This document shows, in pieces, positions 8,959 through 16,969 of a stretch of 64,000 nt of DNA. The stretch's first letter is position 1. Each line of letters starts with the position of its first letter. This DNA comes from Bacillus sp. Marseille-Q1617 (lineage in GTDB: Bacteria > Bacillota > Bacilli > Bacillales > Bacillaceae_B), in NCBI RefSeq assembly GCF_903645295.1, contig NZ_CAHJXM010000001.1:992001-1056000 (forward strand), written 5' to 3'. The notes beneath the pieces were generated by a model. The model was not told the DNA's origin, ran no database searches, and saw only the letters and a program-made list of their open reading frames with translations. The position numbers were made by a program, and so were the translations under genes.

Positions 8959-9873
8959 ATGAGGGATTTTATTGCTTTTGACTTTGAGACAGCTAATCGT
9001 TCGAGGCACAGTATCTGTTCAGTCGGCATGGTGTTTGTGGAAAATGGGAAAATAGTGGATACGCTTTATGAATTAATTGATCCGGAAGAGGATTTTGATA
9101 GGTTTAATATCAATATCCATGGAATCACCCCTCAGGATGTGGAAGGTGCGCAGACGTTTGATGCTTTCTACCATTCAATTAAAGAAAAAATAGAAAATAA
9201 GTTGATGGTTGCACATAATCTATCTTTTGATGGCTTTGCCCTGCGTGATAATCTTGCCCGATATGGTGTAAAGCCGGTATACAATCAATTTCTCTGCACC
9301 TATCAGATGTCGAGGAAAATGGTCACTGGTCTTCCTGCATACAAGCTTTCTTCAGTGTGTACCCACTTCGGAATAGAATTAGAGAATCATCACCATGCTG
9401 CAGATGATGCCGAAGCTTGTGCGCATATCATGCTGAAGCTTGCAGAAGAGTATGGGGTTACAGACTTTGATTCTCTTTACAATAAGACTAGAATCACACC
9501 CGGTGAAATATCCGAGGGTATCTATCGTTCTTCTTTAATAAAAAAATATCCGAAAAAACTCGATATGAGACAGTTTGAAGTCTCAAAAGACGCAGATCCA
9601 AACCATGATTTTTACGGAAAAAACATCGTATTTACCGGTGAACTTAAATATTTTTCAAGAGCAGAAGCAGCAAAGATGGCTGCCGGGTGTGGAGGGCAGC
9701 CGCAGAACAGTGTGACAGCGAAAACCCATTATATCATCCTTGGAAACTATGAAGATGTCATGATAAAAGGTAAAAAGTCTTCTAAAATAATGAAAGCCGA
9801 AAAGCTGATCAACGATGGGAAGAAAGTAGAAATCATCAGTGAAGAGGATTTTCTGAAAAAGGTATACGGCTAA
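8959..9873 (+). CDS. DEDDh 3'-5' exonuclease with C-terminal BRCT domain
   Basis: DnaQ-like exonuclease fused to a BRCT module. The exonuclease part (about residues 1-165) shows FDFETA for the first acidic pair, AHNLSFD for the second block and HHAADDAEACA for the His/Asp block. The BRCT part (about 215-304) starts at GKNIVFTGELKYFSRAEAAKMA, like the BRCT of DNA ligase and of other epsilon-like proteins. This architecture is common in Firmicutes as a stand-alone DnaQ relative; the role is presumed DNA repair or processing. Start ATG follows AAAGAAAGGGTGA. No operon partner is clear; the following membrane protein starts 28 bases later and may be cotranscribed. Confidence 0.85.
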   Translation: MRDFIAFDFETANRSRHSICSVGMVFVENGKIVDTLYELIDPEEDFDRFNINIHGITPQDVEGAQTFDAFYHSIKEKIENKLMVAHNLSFDGFALRDNLARYGVKPVYNQFLCTYQMSRKMVTGLPAYKLSSVCTHFGIELENHHHAADDAEACAHIMLKLAEEYGVTDFDSLYNKTRITPGEISEGIYRSSLIKKYPKKLDMRQFEVSKDADPNHDFYGKNIVFTGELKYFSRAEAAKMAAGCGGQPQNSVTAKTHYIILGNYEDVMIKGKKSSKIMKAEKLINDGKKVEIISEEDFLKKVYG

Positions 9874-9901
9874 ACTATACGCAAAAGAAGGGGATGTAAC
9901 T

Positions 9902-10429
9902 TTGACACTGACACTCTTGCTTCTCATTCTCGGAGTCATCGCATGGATGATGGCTGGGAAAAAAGGCGATCGCTATCAACTGAAATGGATTCACTCTTTG
10001 AAGAACTATTCATGGTTTGCCAATCCGTGGCTCGCGGGATTATGTTTATTCGGTATCAATCTATTCTTGTTCGGCATGACTGGCTTGATTTTGATCGGCC
10101 TTTCGTACTTAATGATCCCGTATTTTCATTTGGTGATCATGATGCTTGCAGTCATCGTCAGCATCCTTGTGTGGAAATCGATCGCTTCCGCACGCAGCTG
10201 GAAAAAGGGGGAACGGGTGAAGATTGCCGTGACCGGCAGCAGCTTCTATTTATGTATGGCCGTCTTTTTTTATTATCAAATCGTCTCTTATGTCCCCCGG
10301 TTTCCCGGAGACGACACATTCATGGCCACCCTTGGATTCATGGTCGGAATCCTCGTGACTGCAGTGGCATTCCTTACATGTTTAAGCATCATTCTCTTCA
10401 CGAAAGATTCTTTATCGAGGGAAGCATAA
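9902..10429 (+). CDS. Hypothetical four- to five-helix membrane protein
   Basis: Not recognised. The 175-residue product has hydrophobic stretches near residues 1-18, 40-60, 62-90, 115-133 and 145-165, so it is an integral membrane protein with little soluble sequence. The start is TTG, supported by the AAGAAGGGGA ribosome binding site 8 bases upstream. It lies 28 bases after the exonuclease-BRCT gene and ends at a perfect hairpin, so the two may form a small unit. Residues such as the KKGDRYQLKWIHSLKNY cytoplasmic loop offer no functional clue. Confidence 0.65.
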   Translation: MTLTLLLLILGVIAWMMAGKKGDRYQLKWIHSLKNYSWFANPWLAGLCLFGINLFLFGMTGLILIGLSYLMIPYFHLVIMMLAVIVSILVWKSIASARSWKKGERVKIAVTGSSFYLCMAVFFYYQIVSYVPRFPGDDTFMATLGFMVGILVTAVAFLTCLSIILFTKDSLSREA

Positions 10430-10480
10430 TCATGGTGCCTGGCTCAACTCACACCTTTGAGCCAGGCACCATTCTTTATT
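10430..10480 (+). terminator. Hairpin built of GGTGCCTGGCTCA words, probable terminator
   Basis: A perfect 16-base inverted repeat (10432-10447 with 10457-10472; arms contain TGGTGCCTGGCTCA) encloses a 9-base loop. The downstream T content is low (TTCTTTATTT). The same words (GAGCCAGGCACAAA) make up the 25-bp array at 19.1 kb. Confidence 0.65.
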
Positions 10481-10535
10481 TCTCAAATGCTTTCCATTAT
10501 CCTATAAGGAAAATGCTTTAAAAAGAGGGACTGTA

Positions 10536-11600
10536 ATGAAAACCATACATAGTGACATCATACAATTCAGGGGAAATCATTATGATTTCGGATACATGCA
10601 GGGAGAACGCATCAAGGACTCCATTACGGTCAAAAACCGTGAAAATCAGTGGAAGGTCAGAAAGCCGCGATTTTCAATCGATGTGAATGAAACAAAGGAA
10701 GTCATCACGCGGTTTGCCCCCGGCATCTGGGACGAACTGCTCGGCCTCGAGGAAGCACTGGAGTGGCCGATGGAAAAGATCCTTCAGGAGTTCGGCGGCT
10801 ACAGGGTCGATTACGTTCGTTCCGGCTGTTCGATTCTGACTGGCCAAGACTATATGGTCAGGAATTATGATTATCATCCAAAGACATACGAAGGACGCTA
10901 CGTTTTTTACCAGCCGACGGATACAGGATATGGCATGATCGGACCCAGCCAGCGGGTGACGGGAAGAATGGACGGCATGAATGAGAAGGGCTTGGCTGTC
11001 GGCTATAATTTCATGCACCGGAAGAATCCCGGCGGCGGGTTCATTTGCTGCATGATCGGCAGGCTTATACTTGAGTCGGCGGCTTCAGTGGATGAAGCGG
11101 TGGATCTCCTGAAGGAAATTCCTCATCGGCATTCGTTCAGTTATGTTGTACATGATAAGAGCAGCCAAACATTCATCGTTGAAACTTCACCGCGAGGGGT
11201 CGAAGTGAGGCAGTCTAACACCTGTACCAACCATTTTGAAATCATGAAAGACGAAAATCGTAATCACTTGGTCGATTCAAAGCGAAGATTAGCCGTGATG
11301 GAAAAGAGAAGAGGGGGGCATTCCGGCATTGATGATGCTTTTCGCCTCTTGAACGACAGTGATGGCGGAGTCTTTTCAGACCTTTACGGCAGCTGGGCGG
11401 GCACGATTCATACATCTGCTTATCTGCCAAAAGAAATGAAAGCATGGTTCGCATTGGGAGGCGACCGGGATCCGGTTGTGTTTGACTTTGCAGATTGGTT
11501 GAAGGGTGACGACGTTGACATGATTCAAATAAATGGTGAAGTAGATACAGATATCTCTTTTGTCCATATGGATGAAGGAGCGGACTGGTTTAAAAGATAA
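10536..11600 (+). CDS. C45/choloylglycine-hydrolase-like Ntn hydrolase
   Basis: Predicted N-terminal nucleophile amidohydrolase of the peptidase C45 / acyl-CoA:6-aminopenicillanate acyltransferase group (354 residues). The likely nucleophile is Cys in RSGCSILTGQ (near residue 100); autoproteolysis before it would release an N-terminal propeptide. Supporting family features are VRNYDYHP shortly after, GMNEKGLAVGYNF (the NEKGL motif) and a C-terminal HTSAYLPKEMKAWFALGG strand. Substrate is unknown; relatives cleave linear amides such as carcinine or transfer acyl groups. The gene is monocistronic, preceded by AAAGAGGGACTG and followed by a terminator. Confidence 0.75.
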   Translation: MKTIHSDIIQFRGNHYDFGYMQGERIKDSITVKNRENQWKVRKPRFSIDVNETKEVITRFAPGIWDELLGLEEALEWPMEKILQEFGGYRVDYVRSGCSILTGQDYMVRNYDYHPKTYEGRYVFYQPTDTGYGMIGPSQRVTGRMDGMNEKGLAVGYNFMHRKNPGGGFICCMIGRLILESAASVDEAVDLLKEIPHRHSFSYVVHDKSSQTFIVETSPRGVEVRQSNTCTNHFEIMKDENRNHLVDSKRRLAVMEKRRGGHSGIDDAFRLLNDSDGGVFSDLYGSWAGTIHTSAYLPKEMKAWFALGGDRDPVVFDFADWLKGDDVDMIQINGEVDTDISFVHMDEGADWFKR

Positions 11601-11632
11601 TCCCGGCATATATCCGGGATTGTTTTTTTGGA
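11598..11632 (+). terminator. Terminator after Ntn hydrolase gene
   Basis: AATCCCGG and CCGGGATT arms with a short ATATAT loop, followed by GTTTTTTT. Confidence 0.85.
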
Positions 11633-11737
11633 TTTTTTTAACGGGAGAGGTTAAAAACAGAAAAAATGCTACCATTAAAAACCTATTTATTACTTTATTA
11701 TGAAGATTCGCATGACTTTCATCTTAATTTGGTAAAC

Positions 11738-11782
11738 GTGCCAAAATAGGCACATAGCTTTTGAATCCGGTGTCAGTATAAT
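11738..11782 (+). promoter_or_regulatory. Dyad GTGCC-N6-GGCAC and -10 box before the HTH-PAS gene
   Basis: A perfect dyad GTGCC-N6-GGCAC (11738-11753) lies 23 bases before a consensus TATAAT (11777-11782). No good -35 hexamer is present 16-18 bases upstream of the -10 box. An activator or autoregulator bound at the dyad is plausible, possibly the XRE-type protein encoded downstream; this is inference. Confidence 0.45.
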
Positions 11783-11817
11783 AGAACTAGAAAGGTTGTT
11801 TTGCAGGAGGGTTGCTT

Positions 11818-12414
11818 ATGGGTCAAAAGAAAAGAAGCTGGCTTGAAAAGTTAAGGAAAATAAAGGGATTCAGCCAAGAGGAAATTGCAAATCTGGTTCA
11901 CATAGACCGATCCTATTATTCTAAAATTGAAAGCGGCGTCAGGATTCCAAACGCAACACTAGCAGAAGATCTGGCTGATTTATTGAACTTTCACGTGTCT
12001 ATCTTTGAATTGGAAGAAGGTCCGTTTTATTTTGCTTTACAGGATGCCCCGATGATTGTGGCACACTTTAACCTTAATTTAGAATATACTTGGATTTTCA
12101 ATCCTCATCCTGATTTCGATGCAGTTTCCGTCATCGGGATGAACGATGTGGAATTGGATGATAATCCAGGAACCAGACAGTTAATGGAATTGAAGAGAGA
12201 AGTTATTGCTGAATGCAAGCCTCTCAGGAAAACGATTCTATTTTCAATGTCCGACGGCCTTTATCATTATGACGTGTCATGCCACCCTTTATTCAATGAG
12301 AAAGGGGAACTGATTGGAGGAAGTTCCGCATCAACTGAGCTCAGCAAGGTTGAGAAGATAGAACCATTTGACCGTGAACACTCATCTGAGAACCTCACAT
12401 TAATAAAAGAATAG
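11818..12414 (+). CDS. XRE-family HTH regulator with PAS-like C-terminal domain
   Basis: Transcriptional regulator of about 198 residues. The N-terminal Cro/C1-type helix-turn-helix is at about residues 8-60 (GFSQEEIANLVHIDRSYYSKIESG). A PAS-like sensory fold follows at about 75-185: PMIVAHFNLNLEYTWIFNPHPDF, then SDGLYHYDVSCHPLFNEKGELIGG with the usual PAS/PAC ending. An alternative TTG at 11812 is too close to the GCAGGAGG ribosome binding site (11803-11810), so ATG 11818 is chosen. The sensor kinase gene begins within 3 bases of the stop, so the two are almost certainly one transcriptional and functional unit. Signal and targets are unknown. Confidence 0.78.
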   Translation: MGQKKRSWLEKLRKIKGFSQEEIANLVHIDRSYYSKIESGVRIPNATLAEDLADLLNFHVSIFELEEGPFYFALQDAPMIVAHFNLNLEYTWIFNPHPDFDAVSVIGMNDVELDDNPGTRQLMELKREVIAECKPLRKTILFSMSDGLYHYDVSCHPLFNEKGELIGGSSASTELSKVEKIEPFDREHSSENLTLIKE

Positions 12415-12416
12415 GG

Positions 12417-13682
12417 GTGGAGGATGTGTTTGATTCTGTGTTGACGAATTTATTATTAAACTTTTTCTTCATCATAATCGGTCTATTATTCTTCGCACTT
12501 TATTTTGATATCAAGAAAAAAGTACCTTCCAGGTCACTTGTCATCATCATCTCTTCTTTGACCATCTTATTTTGTGTGATATTCAGCTCCAAGCTTGACT
12601 CCGGGGTCTATGTAGACCTGCGGAGGATCCCGTTTTTCTTGGCCAGTCTGTATTTCGGTCCTAGGGTATCCTTTATATTGTTGATGATCATCATCATGTT
12701 GAGGCTTGCCATAATCGGTGATGGATTTATCATACTGGTCATACTGAATTATGTTAGTACCTTCTTGATTTTAGCCGTGTTGTATAAAGGGTTTCTGAAA
12801 GCAGAGAAAAAAGTAAAATTGATGTACTCAGTGGGAATCTGTTTACTCATGACCCTCTATAACGTTTTATTCGGCTATATGTCTGGAGCTGAAATCACGT
12901 TTTATGAATATGTCTGCATCGTTCTCATTCCGTTGGGAGCGACGATTCTTTCCGTATTGACTGTTGAGATACTGCGCAAGCTGATGACGATGAGAAGATT
13001 ATCCACTCAAAATGAAAAGCTTCAGGTCGTTGGACAGTTGGCGGCAAGCATTTCCCATGAAGTCAGAAATCCGTTAACTTCCTCAAAGGGTTTTTTACAA
13101 TTGATGAAGAATGAAAAAGATCAGGACACCCAGCAGCGGTTCCTCGACTTATCACTGAAGGGCATTGACCAGGCGAATCATGTTATAGAAGAGTATCTTA
13201 CATTCACAAGTTCCGTACCTGATAGAGTGGAGCAAATCGACGTGAAGGGATCCATTGTTGAACTGATCGAGCTGATGGAGCCATTGGCCTTCCATCATCG
13301 TGTGAAAATAAAAACTCAACTAATGGATGACATGTATGTTGAAGGACAAGCCCGAAGCTTCAAGCAATGCGTAATGAATATCATGAAGAATTCGATTGAA
13401 TCGATGCCTGCCGGAGGAGAACTTAACCTTACTATGACCTTTAAGGAAAAGCTTGTCATTTCCATTTCCGATACAGGGTTTGGGATGACTGATGAGCAGA
13501 TTCACCGTTTTGGTGAACCATTCTATACAACAAAAAATGAAGGAACGGGACTCGGCATCATGGCTGCCAGCATCATCGTGAATTCCATGAAGGGTAAAAT
13601 ACAGGTAAAAAGCGAATTGAACCGGGGTACGACGGTTTATTTGGAGTTTAATGAAGTGAACAAAGAGCTCCGAAAGCAGTAA
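12417..13682 (+). CDS. Membrane sensor histidine kinase (KinB-like, 5TMR-LYT sensor)
   Basis: Histidine kinase of about 421 residues. Six or so hydrophobic segments occupy residues 10-190, of the 5TM-LytS type (the conserved DLRRIPFFLASLYFGP segment near 68-85). The HisKA domain holds the phosphorylated His in SISHEVRNPLTS (near residue 213). The HATPase domain has N-box KNSIE, G1 DTGFGM and G2 GTGLGI. This architecture resembles sporulation kinase KinB, so it may feed the Spo0 phosphorelay; no response regulator is encoded next to it. The start is uncertain: GTG 12417, GTG 12426 or GTG 12438 are possible around the GGTGGAGG motif. It is coupled to the upstream HTH-PAS gene. Confidence 0.82.
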   Translation: MEDVFDSVLTNLLLNFFFIIIGLLFFALYFDIKKKVPSRSLVIIISSLTILFCVIFSSKLDSGVYVDLRRIPFFLASLYFGPRVSFILLMIIIMLRLAIIGDGFIILVILNYVSTFLILAVLYKGFLKAEKKVKLMYSVGICLLMTLYNVLFGYMSGAEITFYEYVCIVLIPLGATILSVLTVEILRKLMTMRRLSTQNEKLQVVGQLAASISHEVRNPLTSSKGFLQLMKNEKDQDTQQRFLDLSLKGIDQANHVIEEYLTFTSSVPDRVEQIDVKGSIVELIELMEPLAFHHRVKIKTQLMDDMYVEGQARSFKQCVMNIMKNSIESMPAGGELNLTMTFKEKLVISISDTGFGMTDEQIHRFGEPFYTTKNEGTGLGIMAASIIVNSMKGKIQVKSELNRGTTVYLEFNEVNKELRKQ

Positions 13683-13739
13683 AAAAGGAATCTGGACTTT
13701 GACAGTAAGTAGTTCAGTGTTGGAGTGCAAAACTAGAAA

Positions 13740-13767
13740 AAGCAGTCCAAAACGGACTGCTTTTTTA
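13740..13767 (+). terminator. Terminator after sensor kinase
   Basis: AGCAGTCC and GGACTGCT arms with a 5-base loop, running into TTTTTT. Confidence 0.88.
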
Positions 13768-13839
13768 CTGTGAATTCGTAATAAAATTCACCTAATAAAT
13801 TTCATTAATTGAGTTAGTCACCAAAGGAAGGGCAATTAA

Positions 13840-14030
13840 AATAGCGGAAGATTTTTCCGTTAAACTGCAGAATTTAGCTTGGGAGAGGTAAGTAAGGGAA
13901 GAATTTTCCGTTAAACATGCTCAGTCACCCAATTATTCAAGTTTTTTAAGTAAATAGCGGAAAATTTTCCCTCTATTTACCCTATTTTCCCCGCCATTTC
14001 TTTCATAAGGGAAATTTCTTCCTTTATGGT
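13840..14030. repeat. Array of four GGAAAATTTTCC-type palindromic units
   Basis: Within a 680-base gene-free stretch (13768-14448), four imperfect palindromes recur at about 13841-13865, 13892-13915, 13952-13979 and 14003-14028. Each is built on TAGCGGAAAATTTTCCGTTA or a decayed form of it, spaced 51, 60 and 51 bases. No gene is supported in the gap. Function unknown. Confidence 0.65.
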
Positions 14031-14342
14031 ATAAGCTTATGGTCTACTGGTTCTTTATTAGTCCTCGCTTTTTTGGTGGAGGGGGGCGAAGAATAGAGAA
14101 TTGCTTATTGAACAAACGAAGGGCTTAATTTGAAGAATGGATCACTTTTCAATCAGTGAATTTATTAAGTTATTTTAACTCCTATAAGAACGAATTACCC
14201 ATAATGGATAAAATCCGTTAGTGAATTCGCCCCTTAAATCAAAGAGTACAATATATATGTCAGTGTTGCGGAAACGTCATGCGATTTTAGATGCCAAAAC
14301 ACACTTGAAGGCAAAAGATAAACCGTAGTAGCAATAAAAAAC

Positions 14343-14374
14343 AGCATACGAATAATGGTGCGAATTCGTATGCT
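14343..14374. repeat. Perfect 11-bp inverted repeat, possible hairpin
   Basis: AGCATACGAAT (14343-14353) and ATTCGTATGCT (14364-14374) flank a 10-base loop. No T-run follows on the plus strand; on the minus strand the hairpin is followed by GTTTTTT, so it is a plausible terminator for the minus-strand yfkO gene, about 75 bases beyond its stop. Confidence 0.55.
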
Positions 14375-14448
14375 AAAAGACATTGGATATTAACATTTTG
14401 TACCTCTAAACTGAACTACTTAATTTAACAGCCAGATTCCTTTTCTTC

Positions 14449-15123
14449 TTATACAAACTTCACAATATCATCAAACGGTCTGCGCGTTTTCGGGGCCGGA
14501 TCATTTACACGGTATCCGAATGCACACATGACTGAAATGCTGAAATGGCCGTCGTCAAGCAAGCCTTCTTCTTCGAGCAGAGTATTCATCTTATCGATAT
14601 CGAAGCCCTCGATCGGACAGGAATCCACACCGATTTGAGCGGCTGCCGTCATCATGTTTCCAAGAGCGAGATACGTTTGCTTGCCTGCCCAGTCCAAGAG
14701 TGGTCGATCACCGTTCAGAAGGTCGAAGTCCACTTTTTGGAACTGCTCGATTTTCTCAAGGTATTTACTCATATGATCTTCTGGCATGTTTTTGATATTT
14801 TTGAAATGATCGAGAAGATAAGCTGAGTCATATTGGGTATCCAATTTCGTACGTGCCAGAATGATGACAAAGTGGCTAGCTTCCGGCAATTTCCCATAAG
14901 CTCCCCATGCCGTATTCTTGATTTTGTCACGAAGACCGGGATCTTGGATGACAAGGAATCTCCATGGCTCAAAGCCGAAGGAACTCGGGGATAAACGTCC
15001 GGTTTCCATGATGAATTGAAAGTCATCATCGGCTACTTTTTTGTTCGGATCAAATTGCTTTGTTGCATGCCTGAATTCATAGGCATCCAGAATTTCCTGC
15101 TTGAGTGCTTCTTTATCCCTCAT
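14449..15123 (-). CDS. yfkO: NAD(P)H-dependent nitroreductase, YfkO-like
   Basis: FMN-dependent oxidoreductase of the NfsB/nitroreductase family, 224 residues, cytoplasmic. The N-terminal FMN phosphate-binding RHATKQFDP, the GRLSPSSFGFEPWRFLVIQ segment and the DSCPIEGFD and GYRVNDPAPKTRR stretches near the C terminus closely match B. subtilis YfkO as I remember it. Homologues reduce nitroaromatics and quinones. The start ATG is preceded by TAAGGAGCG. The gene is monocistronic on the minus strand between two plus-strand blocks. Physiological substrate unknown. Confidence 0.86.
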   Translation of the reverse strand: MRDKEALKQEILDAYEFRHATKQFDPNKKVADDDFQFIMETGRLSPSSFGFEPWRFLVIQDPGLRDKIKNTAWGAYGKLPEASHFVIILARTKLDTQYDSAYLLDHFKNIKNMPEDHMSKYLEKIEQFQKVDFDLLNGDRPLLDWAGKQTYLALGNMMTAAAQIGVDSCPIEGFDIDKMNTLLEEEGLLDDGHFSISVMCAFGYRVNDPAPKTRRPFDDIVKFV

Positions 15124-15280
15124 GTAAACATTCGCTCCTTACTTAAAATAATTGACTTCTCTAAAATATCATAAGTTGTTTGAGGATTCACATAATTTGA
15201 TTGAAAACAGTCAGTCTCCTGAAACCATTATCTGTTCAAATCGTATATGAGGTAATAGAATAAAAGGAGAGATGCTCATC

Positions 15281-15571
15281 ATGGAAATCATCTTGGCCAT
15301 CCTGATCGGTGCAGGAATGCTTTTCCTTTTCAATTGGGTCATGGGCTATAGGAAAGGGCATATTCAAATTGATTTTGAAGAACGATATTTCAAGGAGAAG
15401 GAACATATCGAAGCAATCAGGACGGAGCTTGAAAAACAAGGAAAAGAAGTCCACTATCAAGGTAACGGCCATTTTACCATAGACGGTAAACCGTATCTGT
15501 TCATAGAGCGGACCGTCTCCATGGGTGGAGTACCCATGCAGAGGACCATTCTTAAACCGATTAAAAAGTAA
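15281..15571 (+). CDS. Small membrane-anchored protein of unknown function
   Basis: Not recognised. The product has 96 residues (99 if translation begins at ATG 15272). One N-terminal transmembrane helix (EIILAILIGAGMLFLFNWVMGY) is followed by a soluble part of about 70 residues with charged helix and beta-strand character (ERYFKEKEHIEAIRTELEKQG, then GHFTIDGKPYLFIERTV). Topology suggests a cytoplasmic domain tethered to the membrane. GGAG at 15266-15269 is 2 bases before ATG 15272 and 11 before ATG 15281, so the start is ambiguous; I favour the second. It stands alone upstream of the methyltransferase. Confidence 0.65.
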   Translation: MEIILAILIGAGMLFLFNWVMGYRKGHIQIDFEERYFKEKEHIEAIRTELEKQGKEVHYQGNGHFTIDGKPYLFIERTVSMGGVPMQRTILKPIKK

Positions 15572-15600
15572 AGGCCCGTCCCTCGCTGCGTTAAAGCACT
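15572..15600 (+). repeat. Truncated left half of the 6.2-kb terminator sequence
   Basis: GGCCCGTCCCTCGCTGC followed by GTTAAAGCA is nearly identical to 6190-6215, but the complementary GGGACGGGCC arm is missing. It looks like a decayed copy of a shared hairpin. Confidence 0.6.
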
Positions 15601-15629
15601 GAGGAACTTGCCTCGACAGGGAGTTTTTT

Positions 15630-16238
15630 ATGAAAGAACACTATTTTGATGAGCTGCTGAATATAAAGACCGGAAAGGATCAGATGGGGATGCCGAGGTC
15701 GATCCATTACCACCGCTACGAGCCAACCCCATACGGGGCCCTTCAGGAATTATTCCAAGTCTATGAGTTAAAGAAGAGCGACCGTGTTGTGGATTTTGGC
15801 TGCGGGAAAGGACGGCTCAACTTCTTTATCCATTATTTATTCGAGGCCACCGTCATTGGTATTGAAATGAACGAACAGTTCTATGAGGAAGCAGTCGCGA
15901 ACAGGGAGAACTATTTAAAAAAGAAGAAGGGAAGAAGGAGTGCGGTTGAATTTCATTGCTGCCTGGCTGAAGAGTATGAAATCCACCCGGGTGATAACGT
16001 CTTCTATTTCTTTAATCCTTTTTCCGTGCAAATCTTTATGAAAATCATCAATAACATCCTGTATTCTTTGGAGTTTTCTCCCCGTGACATCGAAATCGTC
16101 TTATACTACAGCTCGGATGATTACGTTCATTACCTTGAGAACCATCCATTATTCGAGTTGAAGAAGGAGATCGATCTTTCAGGGGAATATGAGCATAATG
16201 TGTATGAGCGGTTTTTGGTTTATGGGATTGTTTATTAA
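15630..16238 (+). CDS. Class I SAM-dependent methyltransferase
   Basis: Rossmann-fold methyltransferase of 202 residues. Motif I is VVDFGCGKGRLNFFIHYLF near residue 50 and the acidic end of strand 2 is VIGIEMNEQFYEEA near 75. FYFFNPFSVQIFMKII, near 130, replaces the usual motif IV, so the chemistry cannot be predicted; a small-molecule or protein substrate is possible. ATG follows ACAGGGAG. Related Firmicute proteins are annotated only as methyltransferases. A terminator follows immediately, and no partner gene is close enough to suggest an operon. Confidence 0.75.
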   Translation: MKEHYFDELLNIKTGKDQMGMPRSIHYHRYEPTPYGALQELFQVYELKKSDRVVDFGCGKGRLNFFIHYLFEATVIGIEMNEQFYEEAVANRENYLKKKKGRRSAVEFHCCLAEEYEIHPGDNVFYFFNPFSVQIFMKIINNILYSLEFSPRDIEIVLYYSSDDYVHYLENHPLFELKKEIDLSGEYEHNVYERFLVYGIVY

Positions 16239-16281
16239 CTCAGCAGCTGATTTTAGAGATAATCGGCTGCTGAGTTTTTAA
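16237..16281 (+). terminator. Terminator after methyltransferase
   Basis: ACTCAGCAGCTGATT and AATCGGCTGCTGAGT arms around a short loop, followed by TTTTTA. The stem can also serve the convergent bioY on the minus strand. Confidence 0.87.
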
Positions 16282-16303
16282 TTTATTGTTCTTCTGGTAC
16301 GTC

Positions 16304-16879
16304 CTACTTAGATACATACTGCGGCTGCACTGAAGGGACGGCTTTATATAAACGCTGTAAGATCACCATTGAAACAGCGGTGACCCCAAGGTCCAGGGGC
16401 AGATAGGCTGCCATCCATCCCCATGCCACTGTATAGCTGAAACCATTCGGTGCCTCCGCCCAGAATGACAGTGCGGCATACATGAAGTTCGTACCGATTA
16501 TGTAATTCAACACCAACGCCAGGATTCCCGCTCCAGTATATCCTGCTAGCGTACGCTTTTGTTCCAGTACCATTCCGACTGCAAAAGCGACAGCGATGAA
16601 AGAAAGCACAAATCCAAAAGTGGGACTCAATAAGCTTGAAGGACCGCCTTTGAACTGTGCAAATACCGGAGCACCGACCAGCCCGAGAGCCAAATAGACC
16701 GTCATTGCTTTAGCCCCGGTCCTGCTCCCGAGCATCCCTCCAGCAAGAATCGCAAACATCAATTGAAGGGTGACGGGAACCCCGCCGATCATCAGGAACG
16801 GTGAAACATTCGCCCCGACCGCCATCAGTGCGGCAAAGAGGCCGCATAAGACAATTTCCTTTGTTTTACTCATGTCCAT
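16304..16879 (-). CDS. bioY: BioY, biotin ECF-transporter substrate-binding protein
   Basis: S component for biotin uptake, 191 residues with about six membrane helices. Family signatures include the N-terminal VLCGLFAALMAVGANVSP, VPVTLQLMFAILAGGMLGSRTGA near residue 35 and a C-terminal half containing LNYIIGTNFMY. It can work alone or with the shared EcfAAT energising module, which is not in the window. The divergent bioDA genes share a 90-base intergenic region containing a BirA operator, so uptake and synthesis are repressed together when biotin is plentiful. Start ATG follows AGAAAGGATG. Confidence 0.93.
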   Translation of the reverse strand: MDMSKTKEIVLCGLFAALMAVGANVSPFLMIGGVPVTLQLMFAILAGGMLGSRTGAKAMTVYLALGLVGAPVFAQFKGGPSSLLSPTFGFVLSFIAVAFAVGMVLEQKRTLAGYTGAGILALVLNYIIGTNFMYAALSFWAEAPNGFSYTVAWGWMAAYLPLDLGVTAVSMVILQRLYKAVPSVQPQYVSK

Positions 16880-16922
16880 TTCATCCTTTCTAAATATGTG
16901 GTATGATACCTATTATCAGATA

Positions 16923-16951
16923 TGTTAACTTAAAAGTAAATACGGTTAACA
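16923..16951. promoter_or_regulatory. BirA (biotin repressor) operator
   Basis: TGTTAAC (16923-16929) and GTTAACA (16945-16951) form a perfect dyad with a 15-base spacer, the known Firmicute BirA arrangement. It lies between the divergent bioY and bioD starts and can control both. Confidence 0.9.
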
Positions 16952-16969
16952 CAAATAAAAGGGGGATAA

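Noticed and set aside
9943..10521. 192-codon plus-strand frame overlapping the small membrane protein gene at 9902
   Set aside because: Different frame of the same region, rich in Arg, His and Cys without hydrophobic pattern, and no ribosome binding site. The 9902 frame has a good one and encodes clear membrane helices.
14260..14328. 23-codon frame in the gap before yfkO
   Set aside because: No ribosome binding site and no conserved feature.
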